A stretch of 64,000 nt of DNA from Salinicola endophyticus (GTDB taxonomy: Bacteria; Pseudomonadota; Gammaproteobacteria; Pseudomonadales; Halomonadaceae). The notes beneath the pieces were generated by a model, which did not search any database, was not told where the DNA came from, and was given only the letters and a program-made list of their open reading frames with translations. This document shows, in pieces, positions 30,393 to 38,369 of the stretch (within the stretch, counting starts at the first letter, position 1; each line of letters begins with the position of its first letter). Location of the stretch: positions 497,720 to 561,719 of the forward strand of contig NZ_PZJO01000001.1 of the NCBI RefSeq assembly GCF_003206575.1, in the 5' to 3' direction. A program made the position numbers and the translations under genes.

Positions 30393-31127
30393 TTAACCAC
30401 GAGAACTTTCCCGACCCACTGACACTGACCACATGTACCCGACATTCTCAAACGGATCATTTGGAGGAGGGCTTGGCAGCATAAAACCTTTTTTCACCAG
30501 CCTACTGTAAGCCACTCCGTGCCTCTTTTTATAAAAATATGTCACAACTGACATTCCAAACTTAGCATCATACTCTGCCAAATACCCGTTTAGCTCATCC
30601 ACACGTTCAATCAAGTCAATCAACAGTGAACGATCAGAAGGCGACACATCATCACCATTCGATGGAATCACCTCCTCTCCTTTGCTGGGGGCAGAACTCG
30701 AAAAGTAATAACCAAGATCTTGCCCACTCGCAAACTCTACTTCGCATGAATAAAGATTTTGAATTTCTCCGTGAACAAACTGCATCATAGAAATAAGATC
30801 GCTTTTTTCTAGTTCTCTCTGTCGATCATTCCTGGACTCTACCTGCGCTTCTCGAGATCGTTCTAATTCAGCTTTCACAACTTCAAGCTGCCGCTCCGAG
30901 TTCCCAAGCTCCCTCCTCTGAATTGCAATATTTAGCAAGAGTCCCAAAAGCGTAAACAATGAAAAGATCGGAGTCAAAACCCCGCTAAAATAAGTCCCGA
31001 ACTGAGCCCAGGACTCGGAATTTGGCACCAACCCGCCTGGAACACACAACATGTAAGCCGTCACAACCAAAAACACAACAGACACAATCAACAGAAGAAC
31101 AAATAAAAAATAAAGCCTTATTTTCAC
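30393..31127 (-). CDS. two-helix membrane protein with coiled coil, phage abortive-infection (AbiC-like) candidate
   Basis: 244 residues from a GTG with a perfect AGGAGG five bases upstream. Two membrane helices (about 4-27 and 44-68), joined by a short loop ending SWAQFGTYFSGVLTP, are followed by a charged coiled coil (70-110) and a soluble domain of about 130 residues ending SVSVGRESSRG. The pattern FGxxxSGVLTPIFSLFTLLG followed by a coiled coil is what I associate with the putative phage abortive-infection (putAbiC-type) group; that is recollection of a pattern, not a search. Base use is foreign: two sampled lines are 35% and 42% G+C against about 67% nearby. It lies 35 bases after pqqE and could be read from the pqq promoter. 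Confidence 0.6.
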   Translation of the reverse strand: MKIRLYFLFVLLLIVSVVFLVVTAYMLCVPGGLVPNSESWAQFGTYFSGVLTPIFSLFTLLGLLLNIAIQRRELGNSERQLEVVKAELERSREAQVESRNDRQRELEKSDLISMMQFVHGEIQNLYSCEVEFASGQDLGYYFSSSAPSKGEEVIPSNGDDVSPSDRSLLIDLIERVDELNGYLAEYDAKFGMSVVTYFYKKRHGVAYSRLVKKGFMLPSPPPNDPFENVGYMWSVSVGRESSRG

Positions 31128-31162
31128 TTTATCCTCCTGAGCGCAAAAACCAGCCCCTAGTT

Positions 31163-32281
31163 TTACACCCGGATGATATTGTTGGTAAACCGCCGATAAG
31201 TAAATTCTTCGTCTCGGCTAGAATCGACGATCGCCAGCGTCTGGACCTCGTCGTGATAGGGCGAACGCTCGCACACCGGGTCCATCTGGCTGGCCTCCCC
31301 GGTGAGCGCGAGCGCCTGACAGCGACAGCCGCCCCAGTCGATCTCGTGCCGCTCGCAACGCTGGCAGGTATCCGGCATCCACGCCGTACCGCGATAGGCA
31401 TTGAAGGCCGGGCTGTCGTACCAGATCTCGCCGAGACCGTGCTCGCGCACGTCCCAGAACGCGAGGCCGGGAATCGTCTCCGCCGCGTGGCACGGCAGCA
31501 CGCGGCCCGCCGGGGTGACGTTGAGCGACTGCCGCCCCCAGCCGTTCATGCATGGCTTGGGCAGGCGCGCATAGTAGTCCGGCACCACGGCATCGATCAC
31601 CAGCTTGCCCGCGAGCCGTTCACGCGCCGCCTCGACCAGCGCGAGCGCATCCATCACCTGCTCCCGCGGCGGCATCAGCGCGGCGCGGTTCTCCAGCGCC
31701 CAGCCATAGTACTGGGCGTGGGCGATCTCCAGGCGCCGGGCCCCCAGGTCGAGCGCGAGCTCCACCAACTCGGGCAACTGGTGCAGATTGTGGCGGTGGA
31801 TCACGCTGTTGAGGGTCAGCGGCAGGCCCACCGCGGTGACATCGCGGGCGAAGGCCATCTTCTTGGCAAAGGCACCGGGCAAATTGGCGATGCGGTCGTT
31901 GACCTCGGCGCTGGCGCCCTGAATCGAGAGCTGCACATGGTCGAGCCCGGCCTCGGCCAGGGCCTCGAGTCGCGCCCGCGGGAGATTGACCCCGGCGGTG
32001 ATCAGATTGGTGTAGAGCCCGTGTTCGACGCAGCTCGCCACCAGCGCTTCGAGATCCGGCCGTGCCGCCGGCTCGCCGCCGGAGAGATGCACCTGCAGCA
32101 CACCCAGCTCGGCGGCTTCGGCGAAGACACGCTGCCAGGTCGCCGTGTCGAGTTCGTCGCGCTTGCGCGTCAGCTCGAGCGGATTGGAGCAGTAGGGACA
32201 CTGCAGCGGGCAGCGATGGGTCAGCTCCGCCAGCATGCCGAGCGGCGGCGCGGGACGGGCCGGGTCATCGAGATGGCTCAT
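31163..32281 (-). CDS. pqqE: PqqA peptide cyclase (radical SAM) PqqE
   Basis: 372 residues. The radical-SAM cluster motif is CPLQCPYC (Cx3Cx2C), with GGEP after it; the C-terminal SPASM domain has [33 protein letters not shown] and a further Cys. It forms the Glu-Tyr carbon-carbon link in PqqA with PqqD as chaperone. The ATG overlaps the pqqD stop by four bases. The last nine residues (TNNIIRV and preceding) lie beside the AT-rich insertion and are less typical of the family. Confidence 0.95.
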   Translation of the reverse strand: MSHLDDPARPAPPLGMLAELTHRCPLQCPYCSNPLELTRKRDELDTATWQRVFAEAAELGVLQVHLSGGEPAARPDLEALVASCVEHGLYTNLITAGVNLPRARLEALAEAGLDHVQLSIQGASAEVNDRIANLPGAFAKKMAFARDVTAVGLPLTLNSVIHRHNLHQLPELVELALDLGARRLEIAHAQYYGWALENRAALMPPREQVMDALALVEAARERLAGKLVIDAVVPDYYARLPKPCMNGWGRQSLNVTPAGRVLPCHAAETIPGLAFWDVREHGLGEIWYDSPAFNAYRGTAWMPDTCQRCERHEIDWGGCRCQALALTGEASQMDPVCERSPYHDEVQTLAIVDSSRDEEFTYRRFTNNIIRV

Positions 32282-32571
32282 GCCACTTCCAGCACTTGCT
32301 TGAGGATCAGATCGGCGAGCATGGCACGCACGTCGCCGAGAATGCGTTCGCGCGGGGCCGCGAAGGCAGCGGCCAGATCATCGACGATGGCGCCGATATC
32401 GCGCTCGCCGTCGACCCGTGCGAGGACTTCACGGGCCACCGGGTCGAGCTGGAACACGCGCTCCGGGGCGAGCAGCACCCAGCCGCCGCGGGCCTTGTCT
32501 TCCCGCAGTCTCACGCCGCGCGGCAGACGCACGATCGCGTCCTCCGCGAGTGCTGGCGCTGATGGATTCAT
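32278..32571 (-). CDS. pqqD: PQQ synthesis peptide chaperone PqqD
   Basis: 97 residues, the usual size. [20 protein letters not shown] and the C-terminal helix [11 protein letters not shown] match PqqD, which binds the PqqA peptide (RRE fold) and presents it to PqqE. It overlaps pqqC by four bases (ATGA) and pqqE by four bases. Confidence 0.93.
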   Translation of the reverse strand: MNPSAPALAEDAIVRLPRGVRLREDKARGGWVLLAPERVFQLDPVAREVLARVDGERDIGAIVDDLAAAFAAPRERILGDVRAMLADLILKQVLEVA

Positions 32572-33353
32572 GTCGGCTGCCCTCCCATTTCCGGCTCGCC
32601 GTTCCAGGCGCCCGGCGGGACTTGACCTGGCGTCACGTAGGCGTGCTGGAGCGCATCGAGCATGGCCCACAGCACGCTGCACTTGAAGCGCAGCGCATCG
32701 ATCACCGCCTGCTGCTGGTCGGCCCGCTGGGCATGGCGCTTGACGTAATCCAGCGCCATCTCGGCATCCCGCGGGGCCTGGGTCAGGCGCGGCTCGAAGT
32801 AGGCCAGGGTCTCGGCCGAGACGAAATCGTAGTGCGCCAGCATGCCGCGCACCCGCTGGCCGATCACCATCGGTGAAAACAGCTCGGTGAGCGAGGAGGC
32901 CACCGCTTCCAGCAGCGTGCGATCGCGCACGAAGTGGGTGTAAGCCTCCACCGCGAAGCGTGTGGCCGGCAGGATGCCGCGGGTCGAGACCACTAGTTCA
33001 CGCCCCAGTCCCAGGCCATCGGTCAGCTTCAGCCAGCGCGCGATGCCGCCCTCGCCCGGCGCCTCTCCGTCATGGTCGACCAGCCGGGCGCGCCAGATAC
33101 GACGCAGCTCGGGATCGTCGAGACGTGCGATCAAGGAGGCATCCTTGATCGGAATCATCGCCTGATAGTAGTAGCGGTTGAGCGCCCAGGCCTGCACCTG
33201 GCGCTTGTCCAGCTCGCCGTTCTGCAGCATCAGCTGGAACGGATGACGATGGTGATAGCGGGTCTCGCCCACCTCGCGCAGGCGCGCTTCCAACGCTGCC
33301 ATGCTCAGGGGTTCGACCAGATCGGGATGGTTTTCGACCGTCAGCTGCGACAC
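32568..33353 (-). CDS. pqqC: pyrroloquinoline-quinone synthase PqqC
   Basis: 261 residues from a GTG with GGAG five bases upstream that overlaps the end of pqqB by 13 bases; a later ATG (33302) lacks a ribosome-binding site. Cofactorless oxidase that performs the final ring closure and eight-electron oxidation to PQQ. RYHHRHPFQLMLQNG, QAWALNRYYYQAMIPIKD and the active-site helix AHYDFVSAETLAYF are as expected for the family (about 250 residues). Confidence 0.94.
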   Translation of the reverse strand: MSQLTVENHPDLVEPLSMAALEARLREVGETRYHHRHPFQLMLQNGELDKRQVQAWALNRYYYQAMIPIKDASLIARLDDPELRRIWRARLVDHDGEAPGEGGIARWLKLTDGLGLGRELVVSTRGILPATRFAVEAYTHFVRDRTLLEAVASSLTELFSPMVIGQRVRGMLAHYDFVSAETLAYFEPRLTQAPRDAEMALDYVKRHAQRADQQQAVIDALRFKCSVLWAMLDALQHAYVTPGQVPPGAWNGEPEMGGQPT

Positions 33354-34282
33354 GCAAGCTCCATGCCGTCGTAGGCGATTTCCCAACCCGCGCGCTCGAC
33401 CTGGGCGCGCTCCAGCGAACCCTCGATCAGCACCGGGTTGGTGTTGTTGATATGCACGAAGACGCGTCGCCGCACCGCCAATTCGGCGAAGGCAGCAATA
33501 CTGCCCGCGTCGCCCGACATCGACATATGCCCCATGCGTGCCCCGGTCTTGACGCCGACACCGGCGGTGATCATCTCGTCGTCGCGCCACAGGGTGCCAT
33601 CGAACAGCACCAGATCGGCGCCCTGCAGACGCGCGGCGAGGCTCGGCGTCATCGCTGCGCAGCCGGGGATGTAATAGACCCGCGAGCCGGCGCCGATGAA
33701 CTCCACGCCGACGGTATCCTCGCCCTCGACGCCGATCTCGACCGTGTCGCCTTCCAGGTAGAGCGCGGTCTTGCCCGGCACCGCGAACAGCCGTGCGCTG
33801 ACGCCGTCGAGCAGTTCGAAGGCGGTTTCGAGCGCCACCGGCGCGCGCGTCACGCACTCGGCGTTGAGCACCTCGAAGATCGGGTTGGCCTTGAGCACCG
33901 CCTGGATCGACGGTGTGGCCAGGAGCCGGAACGGCGAACGCTCGCGCAGATTGAGCAGCCCGCCGATATGGTCGACGTCGGCGTTGGTCAGCAGCACGCT
34001 GCGAATCGGGGTATGGCGGTCACCGTGCTGCGGCTGCAGCACCGGGTTTTGTCTAATCTGGGCGAGAATCTCGGGGGCGCAGTTGATCAGCGCCCACTGC
34101 TCGCCGTCGCGACTGATGGCAATCGAGGATTGCGTGCGCGGGGTGATGCGCGGGTCACCGGCCCAGGCCAGGCGGCACACCTCGCAACGACAGTTCCACT
34201 GCGGGGAGCCGCCTCCGGCGGCCGCCCCCAGCACGCGAAGCCGCAGGCCTGCGGCTTCGCGTGCACCTGCTGCCGGGCTCAA
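33341..34282 (-). CDS. pqqB: PQQ biosynthesis protein PqqB (MBL fold)
   Basis: 313 residues if read from a TTG at 34282 that overlaps the pqqA stop by two bases. The conserved protein begins LRVLGAAAGGGSPQWNC, with Cys residues of RCEVC, and has TNADVDHIGGLL in place of the usual MBL His motif. It probably acts as a hydroxylase on the PqqA-derived Tyr. No ATG occurs before the conserved part; the first about 15 codons from TTG run through a perfect 34-bp palindrome and look non-family, so the true start may lie later (a non-ATG codon). Confidence 0.9.
   Translation of the reverse strand: MSPAAGAREAAGLRLRVLGAAAGGGSPQWNCRCEVCRLAWAGDPRITPRTQSSIAISRDGEQWALINCAPEILAQIRQNPVLQPQHGDRHTPIRSVLLTNADVDHIGGLLNLRERSPFRLLATPSIQAVLKANPIFEVLNAECVTRAPVALETAFELLDGVSARLFAVPGKTALYLEGDTVEIGVEGEDTVGVEFIGAGSRVYYIPGCAAMTPSLAARLQGADLVLFDGTLWRDDEMITAGVGVKTGARMGHMSMSGDAGSIAAFAELAVRRRVFVHINNTNPVLIEGSLERAQVERAGWEIAYDGMELACRS
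34231..34264. promoter_or_regulatory. perfect 34-bp palindrome at the pqqA/pqqB junction
   Basis: GCACGCGAAGCCGCAGG (34231-34247) is followed without spacer by its exact reverse complement (34248-34264). It starts 15 bases downstream of the pqqA stop on the minus-strand transcript. It could form a very stable stem that makes most transcripts end after pqqA or restricts pqqB translation. Confidence 0.6.
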
Positions 34283-34356
34283 AACTCGGCGGGCATGTAG
34301 TCGTTGATTTCCATGCCGACGCAGATTTCCTTCACTTCCGGGGTCGTCCAGCTCAT
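34279..34356 (-). CDS. pqqA: PQQ precursor peptide PqqA
   Basis: 25 residues starting MSWTTPEVKEICVGMEIN, with Glu16 and Tyr20 in the ExxxY arrangement that is cross-linked to become PQQ; 23-26 residues is usual. AAGGAG lies six bases before the ATG. It is too short for most gene finders. First gene of pqqABCDE; a TAGAAT -10 box lies 50 bases upstream of the start. Confidence 0.95.
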   Translation of the reverse strand: MSWTTPEVKEICVGMEINDYMPAEF

Positions 34357-34405
34357 GGCGAGCTCCTTGAATCGAGTGGCGTGGCGCTCCAACGAACGCC
34401 TGTAC

Positions 34406-34411
34406 ATTCTA
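34406..34411 (-). promoter_or_regulatory. -10 box of the pqq operon
   Basis: TAGAAT on the minus strand, in the 108-bp gap between radD and pqqA. A -35 is unclear: CACGGA lies 16 bases further upstream. Confidence is limited by that. Confidence 0.4.
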
Positions 34412-34464
34412 GCCAATCCGACCCGACTCCGTGAAACAATTAGCCGGTGAACGGTTCTCTCCAC

Positions 34465-36459
34465 TCAGCCATCCGCTGCCTCGGCGGTGCGATAGCGCCC
34501 GGCATAGTCGAACAGCTTCTCGCCCAGACGCCAGTAGCGCCCGCTCTTGCGCGCGATGACGAAGTCAGGTGCCCGCAGGCGATGCGCCTCGGCAGCGGCC
34601 TCCTCGGCCGAGGCGGGCTGCCAGTCACTGCCCGGAGCTCGCAGATGCTGGCGCAGGAAGAGCCGCGCGAAGACATGGCGCTGCCCCCGGGTCTCGAGGC
34701 CGAACCACTCGTCCAGGGTGTCACCATCCTCATCGTGGTAAGTCACCTTGAGACGCGGCACGCCGCGGCCGTTGGTGGTCGCCTGCAACTGCATGCCGCT
34801 GACCCTCAGCACCTTGGCGTGCTTGAGCTTGAGCGCATCGCGCAGCTTGTCGTCGGGGTCGACCAGGCGCTCGCCGCAGTGGCCACAGGCGCGTGCAGCG
34901 ATGTCGTTCTCGCCGCCGCACTGCTCGCACACCTTGAAGCGGAAGCGAAAGGTGCACTGCACCTTATTACTGGCGCCCGAAGCCGTGCCTTTGCCTTTAT
35001 TGGCGCCCGAAGCCGCGCCTTTGCCTTTATTGGCGCCCGAAGCCGCGCTTCGGCTTTCATTGGCGCCCGCCCCCACGCCGGCACTGGCTGACGTTTCCGG
35101 GTTCGATCTGTCGTCTTGCGCGCCGGGTTGGGCGCGATCGACAGCGTCGCGTGTGGATAGCAGCCCCTGGCAGCGGCGGCCGTGGTGTTCGATCACCAGA
35201 TCACCGTCGCGCTTGCCCCAGAAGGTGTTGGCGAAGCCGCACTCGGGGCACTCGACCTGGACCGGCTCGCTCTCGCTGTCCGGGCGCGCCTGGTCGATCT
35301 CGGGGGCGTAGAGATCCCATGGGTTGCCGGCATAGTCGAGCACCAGACAGTCGCGCTTGCCGGGCGATAGCCGCAAGCCGCGGCCGACGATCTGCTGATA
35401 GAGCCCCACCGACTCGGTCGGCCGCAGGATCGCGATCACATCGACATGGGGGGCGTCGAAACCGGTGGTGAGTACCGCCACGTTGACCAGGTACTTGAGC
35501 TCGCGCGCCTTGAAGGCGGCGATCAGACGCTCGCGCTCCGGCCCCGGCGTCGCCCCGGTGACCAGCGCGCTGGCCTCCGCCGGAAGCAGCCCCAGCACCT
35601 CCTCGGCGTGGGCCACGGTGGCGGCGAAGATCATCACGCCCTCGCGATCGCGGGCCCGCTCGATCACGTCGGCCACGATCTGCGGCGTGGCGCGGTTGCC
35701 CTGCACCACGCCGTTCAGATCGCGCTCGGCGAACTGGCCATTGCGCTGCGCCACGAGGTGCGAGAAGTCGTAGAACGCCAGAGCGGCGTCGAGGCGCCGG
35801 GGTTCGGCGAGATAGCCCTGGCGCACCATCACCCGCAGCGGCTGCTCGAACACGCAGTCGCGGAAGAAGGCGTCCTCCGGCCCCTTCACCATGCCGTGGT
35901 AGTGGCGATAGTAAAGAAAGCCCTCCCCCAGCCGGTAGGGCGTCGCGGTCAGCCCCAGAATCTTGAGATTGGGCCGTGCCTGGCGCAGCCGAGCGATCAC
36001 CTGGGCATAGCTCGAGGATGCCCGCGCCCGGGCCGCGGCGCTCGTCTGCGCCTCGCTCTCTATCCCGCCGTGGCGCAGCGCGACCCGGTGGCACTCGTCG
36101 ATCACCAGCAGGGTGAAGTCACCGGCCGCAAACGCCTCGAGGCCGTTGACCACCGACTGCACCGAGCCGAACACCACCTGGCGTGCGCTCTCCTTGCGCT
36201 TGAGGCCAGCGCTGAAGATATCCGCCTCTAGCCCGTAGGCGAGGTACTTGGCGTGATTCTGCTCGACCAGCTCACGCACGTGCGCCAGCACCAGTACGCG
36301 CCCCCGCGCACGCCGCGCCAGCTCGGCGATCACCAGCGACTTGCCGCTCCCCGTGGGCAGCACCACCACCGCCGGGTCGTCACTGCCGCGAAAGTGGACG
36401 ATGACGTTGTCGACGGCCTGGGTCTGATAGGGGCGGAGTTGGGGGGCGTTGGCAGACAT
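34465..36459 (-). CDS. radD: SF2 helicase-like ATPase RadD
   Basis: 664 residues (E. coli RadD/YejH 586). Motif I is LPTGSGKS with Lys40, motif II VIDECHR, motif [13 protein letters not shown], motif [16 protein letters not shown] first Cys cluster ([12 protein letters not shown]) and a second (CEQCGGEN with CGHCGER) flank a low-complexity linker of about 50 residues built from a 10-codon repeat. RadD acts in recombination and double-strand break repair beside RecA and SSB. The ATG at 36459 begins just before [11 protein letters not shown]. Co-directional with pqqA but with its own gap. Confidence 0.9.
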   Translation of the reverse strand: MSANAPQLRPYQTQAVDNVIVHFRGSDDPAVVVLPTGSGKSLVIAELARRARGRVLVLAHVRELVEQNHAKYLAYGLEADIFSAGLKRKESARQVVFGSVQSVVNGLEAFAAGDFTLLVIDECHRVALRHGGIESEAQTSAAARARASSSYAQVIARLRQARPNLKILGLTATPYRLGEGFLYYRHYHGMVKGPEDAFFRDCVFEQPLRVMVRQGYLAEPRRLDAALAFYDFSHLVAQRNGQFAERDLNGVVQGNRATPQIVADVIERARDREGVMIFAATVAHAEEVLGLLPAEASALVTGATPGPERERLIAAFKARELKYLVNVAVLTTGFDAPHVDVIAILRPTESVGLYQQIVGRGLRLSPGKRDCLVLDYAGNPWDLYAPEIDQARPDSESEPVQVECPECGFANTFWGKRDGDLVIEHHGRRCQGLLSTRDAVDRAQPGAQDDRSNPETSASAGVGAGANESRSAASGANKGKGAASGANKGKGTASGASNKVQCTFRFRFKVCEQCGGENDIAARACGHCGERLVDPDDKLRDALKLKHAKVLRVSGMQLQATTNGRGVPRLKVTYHDEDGDTLDEWFGLETRGQRHVFARLFLRQHLRAPGSDWQPASAEEAAAEAHRLRAPDFVIARKSGRYWRLGEKLFDYAGRYRTAEAADG
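34971..35070. repeat. 30-bp in-frame tandem repeat inside radD
   Basis: Three full units and one partial of 30 bases (34971-35000, 35001-35030, 35031-35060, partial to 35070). The first two differ by one base and the third has diverged. Each encodes a decapeptide of the form (A)SGANKGKG, in the linker between the two zinc-like Cys clusters. Confidence 0.85.
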
Positions 36460-36653
36460 GGCGCGAGGGTAGCATGCGCACCGCCACCGGGCAGCCACGC
36501 CTGCCGTGACAGCAAGTCACCGACGCATACGGTCAGGTTCCGGCCGGCAATCTCGCTTACACTGTGGGGATCGCATTCGAACCGGGCCGCGTCGCCGAGC
36601 GCGTCGCCGCCTGCCGTTCGAAGCCTGATTGACTTCATTAGCGGAGCGCCACC

Positions 36654-37070
36654 ATGTCATCCGAACAGACGCCACTGGCGCACTACATCGAGCGGCTGCG
36701 CGCCCAAGAGATCGATATCGAAGCCATGGACGAACAGGCAGCACGCCTGCGTCAGGATCATCTGGAGTTCGTGCTGGTCGTGGCTGCCGACGAGCCGGCC
36801 TTCTTCCAGCTGATGCTGCCCGGGGTGTGGCAGGCCGCCGCCGCGAGCAACCGCCTGCGGCTGCTGGAGACCGCCAACGACGTGATGAACACGATCAAGG
36901 CGGCCAAACTGGTGGTCCATCAGGAGGCGGTACATGTCAGCGTCGAGCAGTTCGTCAGCGGCCCCGAGCAGGGGGCGGCGCTGATCCCCGGACTGATGGA
37001 GCTGCTCAAGAGTGCGGTGGCCGAGTTCCAGGAGCGGCTGGGCATGGGCGAGGCACCGCGCATTCACTAG
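36654..37070 (+). CDS. conserved hypothetical protein, unknown function
   Basis: 138 residues, soluble, with no signal peptide. Starts MSSEQTPLAHYIERLRAQ; a hydrophobic strand EFVLVVAADEPAFFQLMLPG and a helical C-terminal half. It reads like a small alpha/beta protein of the YbjN-like or secretion-chaperone size class, but I do not recognise the family. GGAG precedes the ATG by nine bases, and codon use matches the neighbours, so it is probably a real gene. It lies between radD (divergent) and the GntR gene with a 467-bp gap after it. Confidence 0.7.
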   Translation: MSSEQTPLAHYIERLRAQEIDIEAMDEQAARLRQDHLEFVLVVAADEPAFFQLMLPGVWQAAAASNRLRLLETANDVMNTIKAAKLVVHQEAVHVSVEQFVSGPEQGAALIPGLMELLKSAVAEFQERLGMGEAPRIH

Positions 37071-37537
37071 CGCCGTCCGCATTCATTAGCGGCGATCGCC
37101 AGGGCTCGCGGTACCGGGTGCGAGGGGGTGCGGTCGATATGCCACGACCTGGCGCTGGCGGGGCGGCAACAGGGGCGCTGTCGCGAAGATGACGTGTATG
37201 GCAGGCGGGGTGGCTCAGGGTCACCTCCCGGCATCCGCAGGCCACAAAAATATTCATCGATCACGTCTCCCTGAAAACTTTCGACTATCGAAAAATCCCT
37301 CGACTCATCCCTCTGGTGCACCCCCGCCCTCCTCGCACTGCCACGTAGCACCCCGCTTCCCGTTACCGAACAAGCGATTAGTGACAGCCTTCAGCATGCC
37401 GACGACTCCACCGGCACCACGCCGGTGCAAGACACGTGCACTCGTGCGCCGCCTCCCAGGGAAACGACGTCTTGACGTGCCGCTCCTTTTGCGCGAATTA
37501 ATATATTTATTCGCATAAATACAAAGACAGGCACCCC
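37071..37537. other. upstream region of the GntR/ABC operon
   Basis: 467 bases without a credible gene. It includes an inverted repeat TTTCGA-CTA-TCGAAA (37279-37293), TTGACG (37472-37477) as a possible -35, and an AT-rich palindrome directly before the GntR gene. Small open frames here have no protein-like composition. Confidence 0.5.
37493..37514. promoter_or_regulatory. operator-like palindrome upstream of the GntR gene
   Basis: 22 bases, GCGAATTAATATATTTATTCGC, symmetric at 10 of 11 pairs and ending 23 bases before the ATG, over the likely promoter. Position and symmetry suit autoregulation by the adjacent FadR-type GntR protein. Confidence 0.5.
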
Positions 37538-38314
37538 ATGACCGCGGAACCGACGCGCCGTCGCAAGCTGGCCGACATCATCGGCGAGGACATCAAGCGT
37601 GAGATCGTCACCGCCCAGTTGCAGCCGGGCGACAAGCTGCCCAACGAAAAGGCGCTGATGACCCACTATGGCTGCGCCAAGGCGACCATTCGCGAGACCC
37701 TCAAGGTGCTCGAGGTGGAGGGGTTGATCACGCTGAAGACCGGCCCCGGCGGGGGCGCCCTGATCAAGGCCCCCACCACCGACCCCGCCAGCCGTGCCCT
37801 GCGCAACTTCCTGCATTTCCAGCACCTCGATGGCAGCCAGGTCTATCAGTTGCGACGTCTGGCCGAGGTCGAGATGGCCGTCTCGGTCATCGACCATCTA
37901 GCCCCCGAGGACTTCGTCGCTCTGGAGGCCAACATCGAGCGCTGCCGCCAGCCTCACGATGGCGACGAAGGGCATCGCCACCACCGCATGCTGGAGCTCG
38001 AGTTCCACAACATCCTGGCGCGTGCCTGCCCCAATCCCCTGCTGCGCTTTTTGTGCGGTTTCCTCAACGATCTGCTGCGCGACCTGGTGGTGCTGAAGAA
38101 GGCCTACAAGCCGGAGCGCAAGCAGTTCGACCAGGCCAACATCGACTATCACGTCGAGCTGGTCGCGGCCCTGCGCGAGCGGGACGTGCTGCGGGTACGC
38201 GAGTTGATGCACGACCACATGTGCGATGCCGAACACCACATGACGGCCCTCGAGGGCCAGGTCGCCGACCAGTTTCTGGTCAACCCCCGCCAGGGGTTTC
38301 CGGCCTCCGACTAG
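37538..38314 (+). CDS. GntR-family transcriptional regulator, FadR/FCD subfamily
   Basis: 258 residues. Winged helix at the N-terminus (about 12-80: LQPGDKLPNEKALMTHYGCAKATIRE) and an FCD ligand-binding domain whose metal-type His/Asp residues appear in LELEFHNILARA and ELMHDHMCDAEHH. It probably represses the ABC-transporter operon that begins 55 bases downstream and releases DNA on binding the imported compound or a metabolite of it. The ligand is unknown. Confidence 0.88.
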   Translation: MTAEPTRRRKLADIIGEDIKREIVTAQLQPGDKLPNEKALMTHYGCAKATIRETLKVLEVEGLITLKTGPGGGALIKAPTTDPASRALRNFLHFQHLDGSQVYQLRRLAEVEMAVSVIDHLAPEDFVALEANIERCRQPHDGDEGHRHHRMLELEFHNILARACPNPLLRFLCGFLNDLLRDLVVLKKAYKPERKQFDQANIDYHVELVAALRERDVLRVRELMHDHMCDAEHHMTALEGQVADQFLVNPRQGFPASD

Positions 38315-38369
38315 GGGGCCGACACCCCGGTCAATCTCTGCAACAACAACGACAATCATTGCGAGGTTC

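Noticed and set aside
34971-35070. 30-bp repeats considered as a short CRISPR
   Set aside because: Units abut without spacers and stay in frame with radD.
37279-37293. TTTCGA-CTA-TCGAAA inverted repeat as a regulator site
   Set aside because: Only six-base arms and far from any start; it could be chance, so it is mentioned only in the gap description.
37189-37518. 109-codon open frame before the GntR gene
   Set aside because: No ribosome-binding site, mixed composition and overlap with the probable promoter and operator.
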